A stretch of 64,000 nucleotides of DNA from Plumapathes pennacea (GCA_964036295.1 OZ038468.1:5390501-5454500), one strand, 5' to 3'. Positions 11,246-24,395 are shown, counted from the stretch's first letter. Numbers and translations: made by a program. The notes: a model not told the origin generated them from the letters alone.

Positions 11246-14200
11246 TTACAGGAGAGGTTCCATTTGACCTCTCGCTTGGTGCACTGCGATGATCTTAGAG
11301 GAATTTGTAAAAGAAGGTAGACAGCTTCTTGTGCAATAATTTCTACATTGTTTAGAAAGTTGTTGCCAATGTGCCACACCTGTATTTTTATTTCTTTGTT
11401 ACCTTTTCTGGCTTCTTCACAAGCTTTCTAAATGAGTTTAGTCATGCCCCTTTGACCTTTAGTAATGTATGAAAGAATGTACATTGCACAGGCATACGGA
11501 TCTAGCACATACTGTATGTCCATGTTGGCACGCCAAGCTTTTATTACATTTGTATTAAAATTATTTATTCTAATTTTAGAAGGTGACCTCTTTAGAAACA
11601 ATGTGTCACGAGTTAAATTGGATCGTATAGCCTGAATATACTGATGTTCAGTTAGATTCAATTTTTGTAGAAATTCCTCAAATGTTATATCATCTCCAAG
11701 TTTCATTTGTTCAAGTAAAACTTCTGTTGGAATAATTTATTTTGTGTTGCTGCCACTCATTTGTGTCCTCTGTACTTTGTGCTAGTGTTGTTGAGATAAT
11801 TGTTCTGGCCATGGAGGGGATAGGGAAGTTAAAACGACATACATTTCCGCCTCTTTTTTGCAAGTTTTTGCATGTCTGTGGGTTTGAAAGTTGACAAAAG
11901 TTGTCATTTCTTTTGACGAATCATCTTTGCACGTGACATACTTGTCTACAAAGTCAGCAATTTCTTGTAAAGAGTTAACTCCATATTGTGGAGCATCTTT
12001 AATCCGGAAGAGTGCATGAATGTGTGGATACTGAAATTCAAGTCGAGAAAACAAATCTGTAATTTCTCCTACAGGAGCCAAGTTGCTCTTTAAAAATTGC
12101 TTCATGAAGATCTGAACCATATGATCAAAATGTCTAGCACAGGTCACTGGGTCATTTTGACTCGGTTTAGATTTTTTCTGCCAAGACATTTCTTCAATCT
12201 CTGTCAGTATAACTTTTGTTGTCAACAAGTTTGCCAAGAATTGGAAGATGAGTCCATCTTGTTTCTGCTGCTGAAAATGAACAAAACCATGTTGGGTTGC
12301 CAATTTGCCTTATCATAGCAAGTAGATCTTTTTTGCATTTTTAAAAAATACGGAGGTGAACCTCGTAACCCTCTGTACCCTACGTCAATGTGTATTAGTT
12401 CCTTAACTGCATAATCAGATTTGAAGTCCTTTGCAGTGAATTTTTTTCCTTTTGTTTTGCACTTTCCTAATGAAATTGAAGCAGTGCTCTGAATCTGTTT
12501 AATTTGTAATTTCTTCAGCTTACAAAAAATATTTGGAATTGATTTTGCTGTTCTTCTATCTTGCCGTGTTAATTCTGATTTTTGCAAATTGTGCTGCACT
12601 GTACAGGCACTGTTCTGTCTTTATTATCAGGCCTACGTTCACCACAATAATTCGTTGGAAATGATAAGAATTAGAGTCTTTATCATAAAACATGTTTCCA
12701 GATGGGCGTTCTTCTACTTCACACCATTTGTCATCATCATAACCTTTTTGATTAGCACTTCTGTTTAATTGAGAATTGGAGCTTGAAACATTCTTGTCAC
12801 ATTCATTTTCAATGGTACAATCAGGTGAATTTATGTTTGTTTCACTTGTTGGCATTTATCATTATTACTTTCCTCAGATGGTGATTTACTTTTTGTTTCA
12901 AAAAAAATCAGACCATTCTACAGAGTAAACTATTTTCTGTTCCAATGCTATTTGTTAGAGTATCCAGATGAATACCCTGTTCCTTGAACAGGACACTTGT
13001 TTCAACAAGATACCTTGCAGCATCTAAATCCTTTTGGGTCTAATAGTCTGGAACTGATGGTAATGCTTGTTACTCATGTGTCTTTTCAATTTAAGGGGTA
13101 CAATTTCAGCATCACTTGTACACCGAGGCAAAACACTGACTGTAGTGTTCACATCTGCAGGTACATATACAACATTACCATGAAAACTGCCTTGACCTCC
13201 TCTTGGCAGTTGACGGAGCTGCATAAATGGTATTCTTGGTGACACAAGTCTTTCTTCAAGTTCAATTCTAACACTGGTGGTTTAGGTGGGAATGTCATTT
13301 TATTTGCCTTTGCACAACTAGGCAACTTACCTCCTTTGATGTTTCGATGGCAAGTCCTAGAAATCCACTGAGTATTGTTCACACTTTTTTCCTGATGATG
13401 CAAATTTTGACCAGTGCATCAAGATCTTAGTTGTATGAATGTTCATTACATGCGATAACACTAGATTTGTACCAAAGTTGATCACAACAAGTGCACACAT
13501 ACTCAAGTCCACATCTAACATTTTCATGAAATCTCTCTATTAGGCCTTGTATGCTTTTGAATATCTTTACTGTTTGTTTTGCTTCTTCTGTTTTTCTTTT
13601 AATCTTACTAAGTGTTTCTAGGCCTTGTTTCTTATCATTTTGTACTGCACCATGTATAGGATTGTGACAAGTATGACTTTGTACATGATTTGTCACCAGT
13701 GGAACAGTGGAGACAGTGAACTTCATCCAGGTGTCCAATGTACAGAATTCTTGTTTGGAAATTCCTGGGTTCAATTAAAGTGCGTTCTGCAAAGTTTTGA
13801 GCATATTCTGTTATATAACTATCCACATTGAATGGATTTGCAACAGCTTGGATAATTAATGCATCAGCCCAAGTTCCATTTCTAGACATCATCTCAATGT
13901 AATTGCTCCAAGAATTTTCAGTGTGGTTTTCAGTAAACAATTCAGGATATGCACAAACGTACGAAATACCACATGCACGTACTGTAGCATAATGTTCAAT
14001 TGTTCCCCACAATTGATGCGACACTGCAAAGAAAAAGCAGTTACCGTCTCCAGGTGCTGAGTGCTCTCAAACCCAGCAATTCGAACCTTTCACACAATGT
14101 TTGAGAAGAACTACGATATAATGCCAGAGGCCCAAGATTTTCTTCATTGTCTCCGGAAATACGGAGTCTATATTTATTGTGGTAAAATTCGTTATTTGCA

Positions 14201-14766
14201 TCACCGATAAGAGTGTGCAAACCTATGGTATCCTTTTTATGTTTTCCATTTTGCCGTTGCTTACAAACATAAACATGCTTACGAACTCTGTCTTTTTTGG
14301 AACGTTTTGCTAAATGCATTGTGAAAGAGTAATTAGCACATTTCCTGCTATTTACGACACCAAGAACAGATGACTTTGGAACAATTCTAGCAAAGTAATA
14401 ACATACCCTACGTCGCACACGTTTGCTCCTTTGCAAAAGTCTTTGTAATTTGTGTAAAGGTATATGCGGCTGCTGGCTCTGTTCCGAGTAACCTTACCTT
14501 TACTAATCCACGCAAAATAGTAATGCCACCGGCCATCAAGCATTTCAAGTTTAGATAATAGCTCAGTGTCTCAATCTTCGAGCATCACCCCTTGTGGTCC
14601 AATACGACAACCTAATTCCTCTGTGTCAACCTTGAGATGTATTACAGCTGTAGAAGCACCCTCGTTAACTGAGTGGTTTTCGCTTACGAAAGAGCACAAT
14701 GGCTGCGTTTCATCTTTTTTTGTTCGTCCCAACATTCTCGCTCAATTGCGGTATGTTTTTGTCATC
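11246..14766 (-). pseudogene. Helitron-like OTU-Rep ORF, copy 3, broken
   Basis: Shares the 2-nt OTU deletion with copy 2 (frames 14041-14436 and 13635-14024), so the two descend from one broken master. DUF6570 Cys region 13427-13774, PRGGQ segment 13024-13245, Rep N-terminal frames 12222-12599 and 11782-12303, Rep tyrosine segment 11428-11706. Confidence 0.85.
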
Positions 14767-15190
14767 ACAGTACAGTTAGTGCCCTACAACTGTAGGAACA
14801 CTCAGGCTCAACAACAAACTTCAGATGCTTGACATCCATGATAAATCAGAAGAAACTACCTTTGACGAGTTTACCTGTTCGTCCCGCCCAATTTGCAATA
14901 CCCAAATTTGGATAGAACACAAAAGAACACATCTTTATATGAATTTCCATTGTGGACGCAGAGTGAATGGGGGACAAATCAATCCCATAAAGTCGCCTCT
15001 CCACGAAGTGGAGTGGGCGACCATAAAAAACCATACATGACACCAAAGGTCAGTTGCTTAGAAATATTGTCAGCCCGACTGACAACAGTACTATATAGAA
15101 TCTCGTGTGGAATTGTGTTTGTGTAAAAACTTTAATAACATTTGAGACAACAAGAGAAACAGAAAACAATCACACAGCATTTTCTTTGTA

Positions 15191-15700
15191 TCATTGACGT
15201 GCGCGTTGTACTTGTCTGGCTTCCTGCCTAGCAGTGGGCGTATCATCTTCATCTTGTGCTTGTGGCTGCTTTGCAACCGGGTGAAGTACAGTGGATTCTT
15301 GGACAAGACCATCTTGAAATCTGCCTGATGCGTTCCTCATCTGGCGCAATTCGTCCAATAGGTTACGGCGAGGTACTTGCACTTCCTGCTGCTGTCGAAT
15401 GCAGGTGGCATGAAGATATGTCATCATGGCTTGAACATTGCGTTCTTTCTTGAATGTGCTGTCCGTGCCATCTGAATTTCTGGAGATCTGCGCAAATTGA
15501 TCATGATTGTTAAGAAGCATGTCTGCTACCTTGAAGTGAATTCCCATGGTAAATAACGCTCTGCAAACTTTAATAGCATCGCTGAAAAACCGATCAACCT
15601 TTGTTTTCTCTTGCAGAAACCCTTCCAGTACTTGGTGTAGATGTCCGACAGTTGCTGGCTGTTCCTGTTGATTTGACTTCGTCAGGGTTTGTGTCAGCAT
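15191..15700 (-). CDS. Unknown 169-aa protein of the array unit, copy 4
   Basis: The most diverged copy but still fully open. Changes include Arg to Gln near residue 23 (HLHQVLEG), Gly to Cys near residue 46 (KVCRAL), Arg to His near residue 66 and Val to Thr near residue 136. These are mainly replacement changes, which argues against strong purifying selection. Confidence 0.5.
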   Translation of the reverse strand: MLTQTLTKSNQQEQPATVGHLHQVLEGFLQEKTKVDRFFSDAIKVCRALFTMGIHFKVADMLLNNHDQFAQISRNSDGTDSTFKKERNVQAMMTYLHATCIRQQQEVQVPRRNLLDELRQMRNASGRFQDGLVQESTVLHPVAKQPQAQDEDDTPTARQEARQVQRARQ

Positions 15701-18700
15701 TTACAGGAGAGGTTCCATTTGACCTCTCGCTTGGTGCACTGCGATGATCTTAGAGGAATTTGTAAAAGAAGGTAGACAGCTTCTTGTGCAATAATTTCAA
15801 CATTGTTTAGAAAGTTGTTGCCAATGTGCCACACCTGTATTTTTATTTCTTTGTTACCTTTTCTGGCTTCTTCACAAGCTTTCTAAATGAGTTTAGTCAT
15901 GCCCCTTTGACCTTTAGTAATGTATGAAAGAATGTACATTGCACAGGCATACGGATCTAGCACATACTGTATGTCCATGTTGGCACGCCAAGCTTTTATT
16001 ACATTTGTATTATAATTATTTATTCTAATTTTAGAAGGTGACCTCTTTAGAAACAATGTGTAACGAGTTAAATTGGATCGTATAGCCTGAATATACTGAT
16101 GTTCAGTTAGATTCAATTTTTGTAGAAATTCCTCAAATGTTATATCATCTCCAAGTTTCATTTGTTCAAGTAAAACTTCTGTTGGAATAATTTATTTTGT
16201 GTTGCTGCCACTCATTTGTGTCCTCTGTACTTTGTGCTAGTGTTGTTGAGATAATTGTTCTGGCCATGGAGGGGATAGGGAAGTTAAAACGACATACATT
16301 TCCGCCTCTTTTTTGCAAGTTTTTGCATGTCTGTGGGTTTGAAAGTTGACAAAAGTTGTCATTTCTTTTGACGAATCATCTTTGCACGTGACATACTTGT
16401 CTACAAAGTCAGCAATTTCTTGTAAAGAGTTAACTCCATATTGTGGAGCATCTTTAATCCGGAAGAGTGCATGAATGTGTGGATACTGAAATTCAAGTCG
16501 AGAAAACAAATCTGTAATTTCTCCTACAGGAGCCAAGTTGCTCTTTAAAAATTGCTTCATGAAGATCTGAACCATATGATCAAAATGTCTAGCACAGGTC
16601 ACTGGGTCATTTTGACTCGGTTTAGATTTTTTCTGCCAAGACATTTCTTCAATCTCTGTCAGTATAACTTTTGTTGTCAACAAGTTTGCCAAGAATTGGA
16701 AGATGAGTCCATCTTGTTTCTGCTGCTGAAAATGAACAAAACCATGTTGGGTTGCCAATTTGCCTTATCATAGCAAGTAGATCTTTTTTGCATTTTTCAA
16801 AATACAGAGGTGAACCCCGTAACCTTCTGTACCCTACGTCAATGTGTATTAGTTCCTTAACTGCATAATCAGATTTGAAGTCCTTTGCAGTGAATTTTTT
16901 TCCTTTTGTTTTGCACTTTCCTAATGAAATTGAAGCAGTGCTCTGAATCTGTTTAATTTGTAATTTCTTCAGCTTACAAAAAATATTTGGAATTGATTTT
17001 GCTGTTCTTCTATCTTGCCGTGTTAATTCTGATTTTTGCAAATTGTGCTGCACTGTACAGGCACTGTTCTGTCTTTATTATCAGGCCTACGTTCACCACA
17101 ATAAATCGTTGGAAATGATAAGAGTTAGAGTCTTTATCATAAAACATGTTTCCAGATGGGCGTTCTTCTACTTCACACCATTTGTCATCATAACCTTTTT
17201 GATTAGCACTTCTGTTTAATTGAGAATTGGAGCTTGAAACATTCTTGTCACATTCATTTTCAATGGTACAATCAGGTGAATTTATGTTTGTTTCACTTGT
17301 TGGACATTTATCATTATTACTTTCCTCAGATGGTGATTTACTTTTTGTTTCAAAAAAAATCAGACCATTCTACAGAGTAAACTATTTTCTGTTCCAATGC
17401 TATTTGTTAGAGTATCCAGATGAATACCCTGTTCCTTGAACAGGACACTTGTTTCAACAAGATACCTTGCAGCATCTAAATCCTTTTGGGTCTAATAGTC
17501 TGGAACTGATGGTAATGCTTGTTACTCATGTGTCTTTTCAATTTAAGGGGTACAATTTCAGCATCACTTGTACACCGAGGCAAAACACTGACTGTAGTGT
17601 TCACATCTGCAGGTACATATACAACATTACCATGAAAACTGCCTTGACCTCCTCTTGGCAGTTGACGGAGCTGCATAAATGGTATTCTTGGTGACACAAG
17701 TCTTTCTTCAAGTTCAATTCTAACACTGGTGGTTTAGGTGGGAATGTCATTTTATTTGCCTTTGCACAACTAGGCAACTTACCTCCTTTGATGTTTCGAT
17801 GTCAAGTCCTAGAAATCCACTGAGTATTGTTCACACTTTTTTCCTGATGATGCAAATTTTGACCAGTGCATCAAGATCTTAGTTGTATGAATGTTCATTA
17901 CATGCGATAACACTAGATTTGTACCAAAGTTGATCACAACAAGTGCACACATACTCAAGTCCACATCTAACATTTTCATGAAATCTCTCTATTAGGCCTT
18001 GTATACTTTTGAATATCTTTACTGTTTGTTTTGCTTCTTCTGTTTTTCTTTTAATCTTACTAAGTGTTTCTAGGCCTTGTTTCTTATCATTTTGTACTGC
18101 ACCATGTATAGGATTGTGACAAGTATGACTTTGTACATGATTTGTCACCAGTGGAACGGTGGAGACAGTGAACTTCATCCAGGTGTCCAATGTACAGAAT
18201 TCTTGTTTGGAAATTCCTGGGTTCAATTAAAGTGCGTTCTGCAAAGTTTTGAGCATATTCTGTTATATAACTATCCACATTGAATGGATTTGCAACAGCT
18301 TGGATAATTAATGCATCAGCCCAAATTCCATTTCTAGACATCATCTCAATGTAATTGCTCCAAGAATTTTCAGTGTGGTTTTCAGTAAACAATTCAGGAT
18401 ATGCACAAACGTATGAAATACCACATGCACGTACTGTAGCATAATGTTCAATTGTTCCCCACAATTGATGCGACACTGCAAAGAAAAAGCAGTTACCGTC
18501 TCCAGGTGCTGAGTGTTCTCTCAAACCCAGCCATTCGAACCTTTCACACAATGTTTGAGAAGAACTACGATATAATGCCAGAGGCCCAAGATTTTCTTCA
18601 TTGTCTCCGGAAATACGGAGTCTATATTTATTGTGGTAAAATTCGTTATTTGCATCACCGATAAGAGTGTGCACACCTATGGTATCCTTTTTATGTTTTC

Positions 18701-19220
18701 CATTTTGCCGTTGCTTACAAACATAAACATGCTTACGAACTTTGTCTTTTTCGGCACGTTTTGCTAAATGCATTGTGAAAGAGTAATTAGCACATTTCCT
18801 GCTATTTACGACACCAAAAACAGATGACTTTGGAACAATTCTAGCAAAGTAATAACATACCCTACGTCGCACACGTTTGCTCTTTTGCAAAAGTCTTTGT
18901 AATTTGCGTAAAGGTATATGCGGCTGCTGGCTCTGTTCCGAGTAACCTTACCTTTACTAATCCATGCAAAATAGTAACGCCACCGGCCATCAAGCATTTC
19001 AAGTTTAGATAATAGCTCAGTGTCTCAATCTTCGAGCATCACCCCTTGTGGTCCAATACGACAACCTAATTCCTCTGTGTCAACCTCGAGATGCATTACA
19101 GCTGTAGAAGCACCCTCGTTAACTGAGTGGTTTTCGCTTACGAAAGAGCACAATGGCTGCGTTTCATCTTTTTTTGTTCGTCCCAACATTCTCGCTCAAT
19201 TGCGGTATGCTTTTGTCATC
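15701..19220 (-). pseudogene. Helitron-like OTU-Rep ORF, copy 4, best-preserved OTU
   Basis: The OTU domain is open over 267 codons (18087-18890) with the standard GDGNCFFF motif. The Rep frame 16649-17053 reads continuously through [15 protein letters not shown], the Helitron motif that is frameshifted in copies 1-3. Stops upstream of the OTU and the missing helicase still make it a pseudogene. This copy is closest to the ancestral reading frame. Confidence 0.85.
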
Positions 19221-19644
19221 ACAGTACAGTGAGTGCCCTACAACTGTAGGAACACTCAGGCTCAACAACAAACTTCAGATGCTTGACATCCATGATAAAT
19301 CAGAAGAAACTACCTTTGACGAGTTTACCTGTTCGTCACGCCCAATTTGCAATACCCAAATTTGGATAGAACACAAAAGAACACATCTTTATATGGATTT
19401 CCATTGTGGACGCAGAGTGAATGGGGGACAAATCAATCCCATAAAGTCGCCTCTCCACGAAGTGGAGTGGGCGACCATAAAAAACCATACATGACACCAA
19501 AGGTCAGTTGCTTAGAAATATTGTCAGCCCGACTGACAACAGTACTATATAGAATCTCGTGTGGAATTGTGTTTGTGTAAAAACTTTAATAACATTTGAG
19601 ACAACAAGAGAAACAGAAAACAATCACACAACATTGTCTTTGTA

Positions 19645-20154
19645 TCATTGACGTGCGCGTTGTACTTGTCTGGCTTCATGCCTAGCAGTGGGCGTATCAT
19701 CTTCATCTTGTGCTTGTGGCTGCTTCGCAACCGGGTGAAGTACAACGGATTCTTGGACAAGACCATCTTGAAATCTGCCTGATGCGTTCCTCATCTGGCG
19801 CAATTCGTCCAATAGGTTACGGCGAGGTACTTGCACTTCCTGCTGCTGTCGAATGCAGGTGGCATGAAGATATGTCATCATGGCTTGAACATTGCGTTCT
19901 TTCTTGAATGTGCTGTCCGTGCCATCTGAATTTCTGGAGATCTGCGCAAATTGATCTTGATTGTTAAGAAGCATGTCTGCTACCTTGAAGTGAATTCCCA
20001 TGGTAAATAACGCTCTGCCAACTTTAATAGCATCGCTGAAAAACCGATCAACCTTTGTTTTCTCTTGCAGAAACCCTTCCAGTACTCGGTGTAGATGTCC
20101 AACAGTTGCTGGCTGCTCCTGTTGATTTGACTTCGTCAGGGTTTGTGTCAGCAT
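19645..20154 (-). CDS. Unknown 169-aa protein of the array unit, copy 5
   Basis: Open in full, with Gln in place of Arg near residue 66 (NNQDQ). It precedes the last, truncated Rep pseudogene of the array. Confidence 0.55.
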   Translation of the reverse strand: MLTQTLTKSNQQEQPATVGHLHRVLEGFLQEKTKVDRFFSDAIKVGRALFTMGIHFKVADMLLNNQDQFAQISRNSDGTDSTFKKERNVQAMMTYLHATCIRQQQEVQVPRRNLLDELRQMRNASGRFQDGLVQESVVLHPVAKQPQAQDEDDTPTARHEARQVQRARQ

Positions 20155-21486
20155 TTACAGGAGAGGTTCCATTTGACCTCTCGCTTGGTGCACTGCGATG
20201 ATCTTAGAGGAATTTGTAAAAGAAGGTAGACAGCTTCTTGTGCAATAATGTCTACATTGTTTAGAAAGTTGTTGCCAATGTGCCACACCTGTATTTTTAT
20301 TTCTTTGTTACCTTTTCTGGCTTCTTCACAAGCTTTCTAAATGAGTTTAGTCATGCCCCTTTGACCTTTAGTAATGTATGAAGGAATGTACATTGCACAG
20401 GCATACGGATCTAGCACATACTGTATGTCCATGTTGGCACGCCAAGCTTTTATTACATTTGTATTATAATTATTTATTCTAATTTTAGAAGGTGACCTCT
20501 TTAGAAACAATGTGTCACGAGCTAAATTGGATCGTATAGCCTGAATATACTGATGTTCAGTTAGATTCAATTTTTGTAGAATTTCCTCAAATGTTATATC
20601 ATCTCCAAGTTTCATTTGTTCAAGTAAAACTTCTGTTGGAATAATTTATTTTGTGTTGCTGCCACTCATTTGTGTCCTCTGTACTTTGTGCTAGTGTTGT
20701 TGAGATAATTGTTCTGGCCATGGAGGGGATAGGGAAGTTAAAACGACATACATTTCCGCCTCTTTTTTGCAAGTTTTTGCATGTCTGTGGGTTTGAAAGT
20801 TGACAAAAGTTGTCATTTCTTTTGACGAATCATCTTTGCACGTGACATACTTGTCTACAAAGTCAGCAATTTCTTGTAAAGAGTTAACTCCATATTGTGG
20901 AGCATCTTTAATCCGGAAGAGTGCATGAATGTGTGGATACTGAAATTCAAGTCGAGAAAACAAATCTGTAATTTCTCCTACAGGAGCCAAGTTGCTCTTT
21001 AAAAATTGCTTCATGAAGATCTGAACCATATGATCAAAATGTCTAGCACAGGTCACTGGGTCATTTTGACTCGGTTTAGATTTTTTCTGCCAAGACATTT
21101 CTTCAATCTCTGTCAGTATAACTTTTGTTGTCAACAAGTTTGCCAAGAATTGGAAGATGAGTCCATCTTGTTTCTGCTGCTGAAAATGAACAAAACCATG
21201 TTGGGTTGCCATTTTGCCTTATCATAGCAAGTAGATCTTTTTTGCATTTTTCAAAATATGGAGGTGAACCTCGTAACCCTCTGTACCCTACGTCAATGTG
21301 TATTAGTTCCTTAACTGCATAATCAGATTTGAAGTCCTTTGCAGTGAATTTTTTTCCTTTTGTTTTGCACTTTCCTAATGAAATTGAAGCAGTGCTCTGA
21401 ATCTGTTTAATTTGTAATTTCTTCAGCTTACAAAAAATATTTGGAATTGATTTTGGTGCTCTTCTATCTTGCCTTGTTAATTATGA
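20155..21486 (-). pseudogene. Helitron-like Rep fragment, copy 5, truncated by array end
   Basis: Contains the Rep tyrosine segment (20337-20615) and the Rep N-terminal region with YPHIHALF (20691-21212), then similarity to the other units stops near 21486 within the KKLQIKQIQ stretch. The OTU half is absent. Confidence 0.8.
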
Positions 21487-23261
21487 TTGGCCACAATCCG
21501 ATTTTTTACGGTGAAATTTCAGCAAGACAAAGTGAGACAGTTTTTGTGTCGCCACAATGTGCCAGCATTACATTTGTGTCGCTGCGTTATCGGCGAAAAC
21601 ATGGCCAGACTGAACGAGATACACAGAGACATTTTTTCTGCTTGAGCGTGTTATTTGTCAGGCTCGGTTATCGGGGAGAATGAACGAGACATAGCGGGAT
21701 AAATTTTGCTTTTGGGGTGGATGAAATTTAATCGGTTGAAGGCCGTCTCGGCAGGGAGACAAATCGGTCAACCCTAAGCGCTGGTTTGGACTAACACTAA
21801 GCGTGTTTGAGATTAAGCATGACTTACTTGATGTCACTAGCACAGCAATATTCTTGTACTGTAATCTTCCTTTCATTCAAAATACTGAGTTGTGCAATGT
21901 ACACAACCGCTTCTGCTTCTGAGACAAACTTGTAACATGAGTACGCATCTTCCGGTGCGATAAGGTTTGCACGCAATGTCTGTTCACCTAAATTAACCCA
22001 ATCAATCCACACATAAACGCAACATATTGTTTTAGAACAGTTTTACAATTTATTACGAAACGTTTAGAGGAACCATAGCATGAGGAAACGAAGATTCGTG
22101 TTATCTTGGATGACACTTTTCGTCGTGTGCACCCTGAGTGAGCTTCCTGATTGGCTACATCAGGGCTGTAAAAACATATCACTGGCGCTAAGTAGTGGTT
22201 TTATCAACGACTTCAACGGGACATCAGTTGCTTTAGCTTTGATTGAGTGAAAACGTTTGTTGTAACTACGATGGCAACGTTCATTTTGTTTGCGTTTTCA
22301 AGCGAAAGCGAATTCGTGTAAAGTTGCTATTTTGTGTAACACACACAGGCATGTGGCGAGATGTTCGGTACGGCTGTGGGACTGTTGAAAAGATTGAAAC
22401 CGTTCGCCATCAACACTGCCCAAGACCTGAGCAAGTGAATAGGAGCCCCAACCTTCTGTATGTACCGACCATGATTCTTCGAAAGACATATTTCTGTCAA
22501 GACTTCTGATCGAATGGCGAGCAGCCAAAAGTGAGGGAATTGAGCGAGAATTTTATCATCGATGTGATATGGTATGTTAGCCAATATTGTTTGACGACTG
22601 AGAGTTTTCATTGTATTTTGAACAACTATCTTAAGAGATCAATATATAATTAAATTGCAATTTTGAATCAACTCTGCTGTGTCGTTGGTTATGTGAACGT
22701 GTCGCATGTGAACTCCATTTGTTTACCAGCGATACATAAGTCAAATGACAGGCGATAATCTCGTAGAAAAAATGAGTCCAATGACGGGCGATATACTCGC
22801 CAGAAACAAGCCATCTATATGTCACGGTCAGTCAAGTGTCTCGCTCGATTCTTGTTCAGTTATCGCTCATTGCTGAGCTCCGTCTTGCTCGTGTCTTGTT
22901 CAAATTTCTGGCTTGCTTTTCGCTGAAAACAGACACGAAAGCTACGATGACTGTTTAGCCGTAAACATTTGACACTACATGACATATGTTGCCTCGTACA
23001 TACTGTTAGCTGTTTTGTACAGTTTTTTTCGCCGAAAATAGATCCTTGTGTGACAAAATATCCATCCGTGTAACTCAAGACTCAATCAAAGCGGCTTTGA
23101 GAGCATATGACATGTATCATACTGCGAGCCTGTGCCGTCAAAATGCTTCGGCTAATCGTATAGAGTGCTGTTGAAATGTTTCTTCAATTCGATCATGTAG
23201 CCTATGTTTTGCAATGGTAACTGTATACTAGAAATGAAAAAAAACCGAAATAGCCCTAAGG
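21487..23261. other. Non-repetitive spacer with no convincing gene apart from one candidate exon
   Basis: The sequence beyond the array shows only short ORFs without recognisable domains. A 94-codon minus frame at 22327-22611 is open but matches nothing I know. No RNA gene was seen. Confidence 0.5.
21828..21987 (-). CDS. Candidate internal exon, unknown protein
   Basis: On the minus strand an acceptor-like TTAATTTAG precedes an open 160-bp stretch that ends at a strong donor-like site (TCAA then GTAAGT). The translation has ordinary amino-acid composition, around GEQTLRANLIAPEDAYSCYK and VVYIAQLSILNERK. I do not recognise the protein, and no partner exon was identified. Confidence 0.3.
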
Positions 23262-23629
23262 ATTCAATTTGTTAGTCACAAATGAATTGAACACGCTGTG
23301 AAACAAAACTGCAAGAATTCTGTAAACAACTCTCTTGTTACATTCCTCGCTTTCAATTTTATATTTGCCACAAAGTGCGAATACTCGAAAGCCTAATAAA
23401 AGAAACGCATTCATTAAAAAGAAAACAGATGAGTATCGGAGCTATGGCTGGATTAATCGTGGCCTCTGATTAGAAATAAGTGTTCGAAGTCAAACTGTCG
23501 AAAATACAGTAAATGTCGCAAGTCACGCACAGGGTCACGCATTACTCTTATGAGTGTTGTATAAAAATTTATAATTCAATCAGGTTTTATTTCAGCAAAG
23601 TCTCAAAACCAAGTTCTCTATGCTCTGTG
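23262..23629. repeat. Dispersed repeat, copy A (partner at 52858-53260)
   Basis: About 370 bp align by eye with 52858-53260. Shared blocks include TGGATTAATCGTGGCC, ATCAGGTTTTATTT and CCAAGTTCTCTAT, in the same order and orientation with indels between. No coding potential. Probably a non-autonomous element. Confidence 0.75.
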
Positions 23630-23851
23630 TATAATATTTTTTTCTGGTGAGACTGAAACCTGGTGGGGTAAGGTATGTGCTGTGTACATTTTTGAAGTTA
23701 GGTCTGAAATACCGTATAAAAAATCAGATATTTTGGTCTGAAATAGGTTAACGGTTTTCAGGACCGGGCGGCACACCCATGCAAAATTATGATGAGTACC
23801 CCCCTCCCCCGGGGACTGAAAATCTCTCTTGGTCATCGTCCATCAAAACTG

Positions 23852-24304
23852 CTAGGGATGCCTTTTGAGCTTCTTTTCCGCTTGTATGCTTGCTGCATTT
23901 TGCTTCTTTGGGCTTGATTCCTGAACATGCTTCTTGGATGTGCAAGCTGAAGTATTAGTGCTTTTCTTGTCTTTTTTCTTCTTTTTGGACTTTGGTGGCT
24001 GTACAATTTCTTCTTCGTCATTGCCCTCAGATTGCTGATTGTCGTCGCTCATGAGGTCGATGAGCATTTGCTTGGAAATGGTTGATGTCTTGTCTTCTTG
24101 TTGTTCCTTTGGCACACATTCATTGAAAATGAAGTCCCGCATGGCTTTGAGGGACTTGATTTTTTGGAAGTCGGTGTCTGAGTGGTCAACAGCATTCACC
24201 TTTTCAGCATAGGTTGCTGGATTTCTGAATAGGGTTCGTGCCACAATGTAGTTGATGGCTGTTGAAAACAGGCGTTGCCCAGTTGGAAGCAGGTATCTAT
24301 TGCC
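23852..24304 (-). CDS. Lysine-rich hypothetical protein exon or fragment
   Basis: Open minus-strand frame of about 150 codons bounded upstream by a stop at 24305-24307. The first half looks like ordinary protein (RLFSTAINYIVARTLFRNPA, then HSDTDFQKIKSLKAMRDFIF). The second half is low-complexity, with an acidic patch (GNDEEE) and lysine runs (KSKKKKKDKK) like a nuclear localisation region. There is no ATG at a convincing place, so it may be a 3' exon. It lies just outside the left end of the Harbinger element. Family not recognised. Confidence 0.35.
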   Translation of the reverse strand, partial: GNRYLLPTGQRLFSTAINYIVARTLFRNPATYAEKVNAVDHSDTDFQKIKSLKAMRDFIFNECVPKEQQEDKTSTISKQMLIDLMSDDNQQSEGNDEEEIVQPPKSKKKKKDKKSTNTSACTSKKHVQESSPKKQNAASIQAEKKLKRHP

Positions 24305-24332
24305 TCATCCACGTCTGGTTTCGGAGTCAAAA

Positions 24333-24391
24333 GAGACCTTAAGCAACAGACGTCGGCGGCTCGACAACGCCGACCGGAAGAGAAAAATTTC
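24333..24391 (+). repeat. Left terminal inverted repeat of the Harbinger element
   Basis: Aligns with the reverse complement of 41437-41495. The first 26 bases differ at only a few positions, and a second conserved block GACCGGAAGAGAAA follows. Confidence 0.8.
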
Positions 24392-24395
24392 CTTC

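Larger units (their letters stand above)
1..21486. repeat. Tandem array of a Helitron-derived 4.45/4.88 kb unit
   Basis: The same sequence recurs head to tail with matching landmarks at 1, 4872, 9751, 14206 and 18660, giving periods of 4871, 4879, 4455 and 4454 bp. Copies differ by scattered substitutions and a few indels and look roughly 97-99% identical by eye. The period change is explained by a 426-bp segment present at 847-1272 and 5717-6142 but absent from later units. The array enters from outside the window and stops inside a unit near 21486, after which the sequence is unrelated. Each unit carries minus-strand Helitron-type pseudogene sequence plus one intact 169-aa ORF. Confidence 0.95.

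Noticed and set aside
1..21486. CRISPR or bacterial operon interpretation of the repeats
   Set aside because: Units are 4.4-4.9 kb with eukaryotic Helitron sequence; there are no short regularly spaced repeats or cas genes.
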